DNA of 36,617 nucleotides from Kitasatospora sp. CB01950 (lineage in GTDB: Bacteria > Actinomycetota > Actinomycetes > Streptomycetales > Streptomycetaceae): the NCBI RefSeq assembly GCF_001905465.1, contig NZ_LISX01000009.1, positions 1 through 36,617 of the forward strand, given 5' to 3'. Shown in pieces: positions 32,477-36,617 of the stretch. The notes beneath the pieces are model-generated. The model worked only from the letters and a program-made list of their open reading frames with translations, had not been told where the DNA came from and ran no database searches. The position numbers and the translations under genes are program-made. Each line of letters starts with the position of its first letter. Position 1 is the stretch's first letter.

Positions 32477-33448
32477 ATGACGCATCGCATCCGCCTCGCC
32501 CTCGCCCTGTCCCTGGGCACCGCAGGCCTGGTCCTTCTGCCGACCCCGGCCGGCGCCGCCGACACCGTCACGGTCTCCACCGGCAAGGAACTCCAGGCCG
32601 CCCTGAACGCCGCCGTCCCCGGCCGGACCATCCAACTCGCCGACGGCGCCTACACCGGCAACTTCAAGATCACCGTGCCGGGCACCGCCGCCGCCCGGAT
32701 CACCCTCACCGGCTCCCCCCGCGCGATCCTCACCACCTCCACCGGCGGCGGCTACGGCCTGTCACTGAACGGCGCGTCCTACTGGACCGTCCAGGGCCTC
32801 ACCGTCACCCACGCCCAGAAGGGCATCGTCCTCGACGCCTCCGACTGGGTGGTGCTCGCCGGAGTGACCGTCCACGACACCACCATGGAAGGCGTGCACT
32901 TCCGCACCTCCTCCAGCCACGGCGTGCTCCGCGACTCCACCGTCCACGACACCGGCACCGCCCACGACGGCAAGGGCGAGGGCGTGTACGTCGGCACCGC
33001 CAACACGCTCACCGACCGTAGCGACTACGTGCAGATCCTCGGCAACGTGATCGGCCCGAACATCGGCGGCGAGAACGTCGACCTCAAGGAAGGCACCACC
33101 GGCGGCCTGGTCTCCGGCAACCGCTTCGACGGCAACGGCCTCACCGACGTCAACTACGACGACTCCTGGGTCGACGTGAAGGGCAACGGCTACGTCATCG
33201 AGAACAACACCGGCGTCCGCACCATGAACGACGGCTACCAGACCCACAGCCAGGCCCCCGGCTGGGGCTGCGGCACCGTCTTCCGCAACAACCGCTCCGA
33301 CCTCACCGGCGCGAGCGGCGCCGACACCGCCAAGTACGCCATCGACGTCACGAACTACGACCGCACCGCCTGCCCGGTCACCGTCACCGCCGACAACACC
33401 GTCACCGGGCCCGCCGCCCTGACCAACCCCGGCATCCCGGTGGGCTGA
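32477..33448 (+). CDS. Secreted right-handed parallel beta-helix protein
   Basis: A 323-residue exported protein. The signal peptide MTHRIRLALALSLGTAGLVL ends after PTPAGA, with probable cleavage near residue 28. The mature part is a parallel beta-helix as in pectate-lyase-like and chondroitinase B-like proteins: VSTGKELQAALNAAVPGRTI at the start, then strand turns such as WTVQGLTVTHAQKGIVLDAS, VVLAGVTVHDTTMEGVHF, NVDLKEGTTGG and YVIENNTGVR. It has only two Cys, at WGCGTVF and RTACPV, which could form a disulfide. A carbohydrate lyase or binding role is plausible, but no catalytic residues are certain. The DasR-like site upstream points to an amino-sugar/polysaccharide context. Confidence 0.9.
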   Translation: MTHRIRLALALSLGTAGLVLLPTPAGAADTVTVSTGKELQAALNAAVPGRTIQLADGAYTGNFKITVPGTAAARITLTGSPRAILTTSTGGGYGLSLNGASYWTVQGLTVTHAQKGIVLDASDWVVLAGVTVHDTTMEGVHFRTSSSHGVLRDSTVHDTGTAHDGKGEGVYVGTANTLTDRSDYVQILGNVIGPNIGGENVDLKEGTTGGLVSGNRFDGNGLTDVNYDDSWVDVKGNGYVIENNTGVRTMNDGYQTHSQAPGWGCGTVFRNNRSDLTGASGADTAKYAIDVTNYDRTACPVTVTADNTVTGPAALTNPGIPVG

Positions 33449-33490
33449 CCCTCCGTCACGCCGTCCGGCCGACCGTACAGAATGGTCGGC

Positions 33491-34246
33491 ATGGATCTCG
33501 GACTCAAGGACAAGGTGTTCGTCGTCACCGGCTCGACCCGGGGACTCGGCCACGCCACCGCCGAACAACTGATCGCCGAGGGTGCCCGCGTCGTCGTCAC
33601 CGGCCGCACCGAAACCTCGGTCGCCGCCGCGGCCGACGCCCTCGGCGACCACGCGTACGGCGTGGCCGCCGACAACGCCGACCCCACCACACCGCAGCGC
33701 CTCATCGACGCCGCGACCGGCCGCTTCGGCGGCTTCGACGGCATGCTCATCAGCGTCGGCGGCCCCGCCGCCGGGCCGGTCGCCACCGCCAGCGACGAAG
33801 CCTGGGGCGCGGCCTTCGACTCCGTCTTCCTCGGCGCGATCCGCCTGGCCCGCGCCGCCGCCGAACGCCTCCCCTCCGGCGGCGTCATCGCCTTCGTCCT
33901 CTCCACCTCCGTCCGCCAGCCCATCCCCAACCTCGGCATCTCCAACGGCCTCCGCCCCGGCCTCGCGATGGCCGCGAAGACCCTCGCCGACGAACTCGGC
34001 CCCCGCGGCATCCGCGTCCTCGGCCTCCTCCCCGGCCGCATCGACACCGACCGCGTCCGCGAACTCGACGCCCTCGCCCCCAACCCCGCCGCCGCCCGCG
34101 AAGCCGCCACCGAAACCATCCCCCTCCGCCGCTACGGCACCCCCGCCGAGTTCGGCCGCACAGCCGCCTTCCTGATGTCCCCGGCCGCGTCCTACCTCAC
34201 AGGCGTCATGGTCCCGGTCGACGGCGGAGCCACCCGAGGGCTGTAG
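33491..34246 (+). CDS. SDR family oxidoreductase
   Basis: A 251-residue classical-type short-chain dehydrogenase. Cofactor loop TGSTRGLG lies near residues 13-20. In place of the common NNAG, ISVGGPAAGP follows the central strand. Where the Ser-Tyr-x3-Lys site is expected, the sequence is FVLSTSVRQPIPNLGISNGL then AMAAKTLADEL, so the usual Tyr seems replaced by Asn (ISNGL), as in the 3-oxoacyl reductase-like subgroup with altered active sites. The C-terminal loop is VMVPVDGGATRGL. The start is the ATG at 33491, because CAGAAT lies seven bases upstream (leaderless); an ATG at 33482 would add three residues. The substrate is unknown, and an unusual catalytic residue makes classical SDR activity uncertain. 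Confidence 0.92.
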   Translation: MDLGLKDKVFVVTGSTRGLGHATAEQLIAEGARVVVTGRTETSVAAAADALGDHAYGVAADNADPTTPQRLIDAATGRFGGFDGMLISVGGPAAGPVATASDEAWGAAFDSVFLGAIRLARAAAERLPSGGVIAFVLSTSVRQPIPNLGISNGLRPGLAMAAKTLADELGPRGIRVLGLLPGRIDTDRVRELDALAPNPAAAREAATETIPLRRYGTPAEFGRTAAFLMSPAASYLTGVMVPVDGGATRGL

Positions 34247-34256
34247 AGCACAACCA

Positions 34257-34286
34257 GGGGCGCGTCCGGGAAAGCCCCCGCGCCCC
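34257..34286. terminator. Bidirectional terminator between SDR and the AmaP operon
   Basis: GGGGCGCG (34257-34264) pairs with CGCGCCCC (34279-34286) around a 14-base loop. It lies between convergent stop codons (34246 and 34298). Confidence 0.78.
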
Positions 34287-34297
34287 CGCCTGCGGTC

Positions 34298-34927
34298 TCA
34301 GCGCACCCGCGGGGTCTTCTGGCGGTTCTTGCGGGGGCGGGCCACCCGGAGGCGGAGTTCGGCGGGGAGGGAGGTCAGGCCCAGGGAGTGGCGGGCGTGT
34401 TCGACCGGGCCGGTGCGGTAGGCGTGGACGAGGGCCGCGGTGTCGGCGTCGGGGGTGAGCCGCAGCGCGGTGTGCACCTCGGGGCGGCGGGCGACGCCGG
34501 TGACCCGGACGGTGACCCGGTCGACGTCCGGGAGGGCGACGGCCTCCGTCTCGATCGCGTCCTCGACGGCGCGGCTGCGCACGTGCAGCGCATAGTGCGG
34601 CTGCCCGGGCGCGGCCGGCGACGGCAGGTCGACGCCGGCCGGGCCGCCGCGCCGCAGTTGCGAGAACAGCCACCACAGCCCGCCGACCAGCACCAGCGCG
34701 GGCACCGCGATCGCCACCGGCCACCACCAGCCCTGCTCGGTCCAGCGGGTGCGGCTCGCGGTGCTGAGCACCGGCTGGTCGGGCGAGGTGAGCGGCCACC
34801 GGCTCGGCGGGGTGATCCCCAGGCGCCGGTACACGTCCAGTCCGCCGAGCAGCACCAGCGCCCCGCCCACCAGCAGGAGGAGTCCGACGACGGCCAGGAC
34901 GGTGCGGTTGACGGCGCGTCGGCTCAT
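34298..34927 (-). CDS. amaP: Alkaline shock response membrane anchor protein AmaP
   Basis: A 209-residue membrane anchor for Asp23-type proteins. Two hydrophobic segments (about 8-30, LAVVGLLLLVGGALVLLGGL, and about 69-88, WWPVAIAVPALVLVGGLWWL) precede a soluble Asp23-like domain (about 105-195, HYALHVRSRAVEDAIETEAV). In Staphylococcus, AmaP tethers Asp23 at the membrane. The start ATG overlaps the previous gene's stop by four bases (ATGA). The C-terminal tail is strongly basic (RVARPRKNRQKTPRVR), which could contact membrane or nucleic acid. It is the last gene of the operon. Confidence 0.9.
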   Translation of the reverse strand: MSRRAVNRTVLAVVGLLLLVGGALVLLGGLDVYRRLGITPPSRWPLTSPDQPVLSTASRTRWTEQGWWWPVAIAVPALVLVGGLWWLFSQLRRGGPAGVDLPSPAAPGQPHYALHVRSRAVEDAIETEAVALPDVDRVTVRVTGVARRPEVHTALRLTPDADTAALVHAYRTGPVEHARHSLGLTSLPAELRLRVARPRKNRQKTPRVR

Positions 34928-35514
34928 CGGGGCGGCTCCAGCTCGGCGAGTTCACTACGGCGGCGACGGTCCCGGACGGGCCGGGTGCGGACGTCCAGTC
35001 GGTGCGGGCCGGCCAGCGGGATCCGGGCCAGTTCGGCCCGCAGGTCGCGTTCCACCCCGGCCGGGTCGGTGGTGCCGCCGACCGTCACCCGGGTGCGCCA
35101 CCGCCCCACCTTCACCTTCCAGGAGTGCAGGTCGGAACGCTGCTGGGCCCGCCGCGACAGCATCGCCGCGACCGCACTGCGGTGCATCGCCGTCCCGCGC
35201 GGCTCCAGCGCCAGCCAGCCGCGCAGCCCGCGCCGGAACGCCAGCGCCAGCAGCACCAGCCCGAGCAGCGCCGCGCCGGCGGCGAAGCCCAGCACCCACG
35301 GGTCGTCCAGGTGCCGGGTCTCCAGCTGGTGCGCCAGGTCCTGCCGCCACGGCCGTGCCTGCCCACCGGCCCGCACCGCGATCACGTCGTACAGCAGCAT
35401 CCCGGCGGCCACCACCACGACGGCCACCACCAGCGCCGTCACCACCCCGCGCTCCGATCGCAGCCACCGCACCGCGCCGCGTCCGCGCACATCCACCCGC
35501 GTCGACCCGCTCAC
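34924..35514 (-). CDS. DUF6286-type membrane protein of the Asp23 operon
   Basis: A 196-residue protein. An N-terminal charged stretch (STRVDVRGRGAVRWLRSER) leads to helix 1 (GVVTALVVAVVVVAAGMLLY), and a second helix follows (WVLGFAAGAALLGLVLLALA). The C-terminal domain (WKVKVGRWRTRVTVGGTTDP) is alpha/beta and Asp23-like. Start is GTG at 35514, sharing GTGA with the stop of the gene before it. It is downstream-coupled to amaP by a four-base overlap. I assign the DUF by its resemblance to streptomycete Asp23-operon neighbours; its precise function is unknown. Confidence 0.87.
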   Translation of the reverse strand: MSGSTRVDVRGRGAVRWLRSERGVVTALVVAVVVVAAGMLLYDVIAVRAGGQARPWRQDLAHQLETRHLDDPWVLGFAAGAALLGLVLLALAFRRGLRGWLALEPRGTAMHRSAVAAMLSRRAQQRSDLHSWKVKVGRWRTRVTVGGTTDPAGVERDLRAELARIPLAGPHRLDVRTRPVRDRRRRSELAELEPPR

Positions 35515-35846
35515 CGCAGCCCCGCCGGGTGCAGGCCGTCCACGATCACCTCGGCCGAGACCACGGGCGTGCCGGTCAGCTCGACGACCCGCTCGCACGC
35601 CGCGTCCCGCACCGTCCGGGCCAGCGCCGCCACGTCGCACGGGAACGGCAGCTCCACGTGCAGGGTGAGCCGGACCCGACCGTGCGCGTACAGCGCCGAC
35701 ACCTTCGGCTGCGGCATCGGATCCAGGCGGCCGCGCCACGCCGGGGCGAGCGCGTCGGCGGCGGCGCGGGCCGCGATCCGGCGGTACACCCGGTCGGCGA
35801 TCTGCTCACTGCCGCGCTGCGCGGGCGGGCGGGCGACCGCCGTCAA
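35511..35846 (-). CDS. Small Asp23/Gls24-like protein
   Basis: A 111-residue protein with no membrane helix. It has the Asp23 core pattern: GSEQIADRVYRRIAARAAAD, then KVSALYAHGRVRLTLHVELP and RTVRDAACERVVELTG. It lacks the acidic tail of the larger Asp23 protein and is somewhat divergent. The start overlaps the preceding small membrane gene by four bases and the stop shares GTGA with the DUF6286-type gene, so translation is tightly coupled. It probably forms a mixed complex with the main Asp23 protein. Confidence 0.86.
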   Translation of the reverse strand: MTAVARPPAQRGSEQIADRVYRRIAARAAADALAPAWRGRLDPMPQPKVSALYAHGRVRLTLHVELPFPCDVAALARTVRDAACERVVELTGTPVVSAEVIVDGLHPAGLR

Positions 35847-36034
35847 CGCCGCCGGTCCCGGCCGCGCAACAGCTCGCCCAGGTCACCGATCTCAAGGTCG
35901 CCCTCGATCAGCCGACCCACCACGAACCCCACCGCGCCCAGCGCCGCGACCAGCAGGAACGCGGCGAAACCGCCGAAGTAGCCGGCGAAGCCGAGAGCCA
36001 TGCCGGCGAGCAGACCCACCAACGCCAGGTTCAT
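35843..36034 (-). CDS. Small two-helix membrane protein (DUF2273-like)
   Basis: A 63-residue protein consisting almost wholly of two hydrophobic helices (LALVGLLAGMALGFAGYFGG and FAAFLLVAALGAVGFVVGRL), then a short acidic/basic tail (EGDLEIGDLGELLRGRDRRR). DUF2273-type proteins of this kind accompany Asp23 genes in many Gram-positives and are thought to help anchor the complex. It is 38 bases after the main Asp23 gene and overlaps the next gene by four bases. Confidence 0.82.
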   Translation of the reverse strand: MNLALVGLLAGMALGFAGYFGGFAAFLLVAALGAVGFVVGRLIEGDLEIGDLGELLRGRDRRR

Positions 36035-36072
36035 CCGCCGCTCCTTCGCGGTCCGTCTCCGTCAGGAAAAGC

Positions 36073-36549
36073 TCACTGCACCCGCGGGCGCCGCCCGGAG
36101 GACGAGGGTTCCTCTTCCTCCTCCTCGTCCGGCTCGTCCGGCAGGTGGACGTCGTTCACTGCGATGTTCACCTCGACGACCTCCAGGCCGGTCATCCGCT
36201 CCACCGCCTCGATGATGTTCGCCCGTACCTCCGCGGCCAGCCGCGGAATCACCACGCCGTACTCCACCACCAGCGCGATGTCGACGGCGGTCTGCTTCTC
36301 GCCGACCTCCGCCTTGATCCCGCGCCCCACACTCGACTTCCCCCCGGGCACCCGGTCCCGCATCGCCCCGAACGTCCGCGAGAACCCAGACCCCAGCGCA
36401 TGGATCCCGGCCACCTCCCGGGCCGCCATCCCCGCGATCTTCTCCACCACCCCCACCGCGAGCGCCGTCCGCCCCCGCTCACCACTCGACTGCGTCTCCG
36501 TCACGTTCTTCTGCAGATCTGCGGGCGTGGGTGTGTGGGGCTGCGCCAT
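36073..36549 (-). CDS. Asp23/Gls24 family envelope stress response protein
   Basis: A 158-residue protein, the first gene of the operon. Asp23 core: ALAVGVVEKIAGMAAREVAG, then VGEKQTAVDIALVVEYGVVI and VRANIIEAVERMTGLEVVEV. The C-terminal tail is highly acidic (EPDEEEEEEPSS), then basic (GRRPRVQ). In firmicutes Asp23 is abundant, associates with the membrane through AmaP, and is linked to cell-envelope stress. Start ATG is six bases after AGGAGG (36556-36561), a strong RBS consistent with high expression. The four following genes complete the module. Confidence 0.95.
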   Translation of the reverse strand: MAQPHTPTPADLQKNVTETQSSGERGRTALAVGVVEKIAGMAAREVAGIHALGSGFSRTFGAMRDRVPGGKSSVGRGIKAEVGEKQTAVDIALVVEYGVVIPRLAAEVRANIIEAVERMTGLEVVEVNIAVNDVHLPDEPDEEEEEEPSSSGRRPRVQ

Positions 36550-36617
36550 GTCGGGCCTCCTGACGTCCGGGTCCAGCTATATCGCAAATCACCCCAACCC
36601 TGACATTTCGCCACGCA
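36550..36617 (-). promoter_or_regulatory. Upstream region of the Asp23 operon with a strong RBS
   Basis: Contains AGGAGG (36556-36561 on the minus strand) six bases before ATG. Further up is an AT-rich GCGATATAGCT that could be a -10, but no convincing -35 is seen. The window edge cuts off the rest. Confidence 0.4.

Overview
The window is very GC-rich, with strong third-position GC bias and actinobacterial-type genes throughout (InhA-like FabI, two-FHA ABC exporter, PAS/GAF/SpoIIE phosphatase, AmaP/Asp23 envelope cluster, a 40-residue SGM_5486-type peptide). It reads as core chromosome of a Streptomycetaceae member (Streptomyces or Kitasatospora; I cannot decide which). There is no prophage, IS element, CRISPR array or biosynthetic cluster.

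Layout. (1) 1-376: a low-GC stretch that, on the minus strand, resembles the promoter/leader of a streptomycete rRNA operon whose 16S gene would lie left of the window. A strong terminator separates it from tyrS. (2) 377-8193: tyrS, HNH nuclease, a membrane-anchored beta-propeller protein, pterin dehydratase, TauE/SafE permease, an SPFH-NfeD pair and an ABC ATPase. (3) 8326-13803: an unknown 265-residue protein, a NarL-type two-component system and a large FHA-FHA-ABC exporter. (4) 13982-18059: serB, a SixA-like phosphatase, a CynX/NimT MFS transporter with its tiny partner, and a divergent FadR/GntR regulator. (5) 18118-19607: fabG-fabI, fatty acid elongation. (6) 19855-25621: MBL hydrolase, tldD-tldE-kptA, DUF3099 protein and a Cys-rich 80-residue protein. 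(7) 25863-30014: moaA, a probable relic of a symporter gene, zinc alcohol dehydrogenase, DEDDh-BRCT exonuclease and SURF1. (8) 30004-34246: SpoIIE-type phosphatase, secreted beta-helix protein with a DasR-like site upstream, and an SDR. (9) 34298-36549: a five-gene Asp23/AmaP envelope-stress operon.

Convergent gene pairs are mostly separated by long perfect hairpins (bidirectional terminators). Several genes have a -10-like hexamer only 6-8 bases before the start codon, implying leaderless mRNAs. The most unusual observations are an in-frame palindromic insertion in tldD (21789-21823), a symporter C-terminal relic beside moaA (26916-27020), the DasR-like site before the beta-helix gene (32411-32426) and the compact Asp23 operon. 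Most of the window is conserved housekeeping sequence, and I found no clear evidence of a wholly new system.
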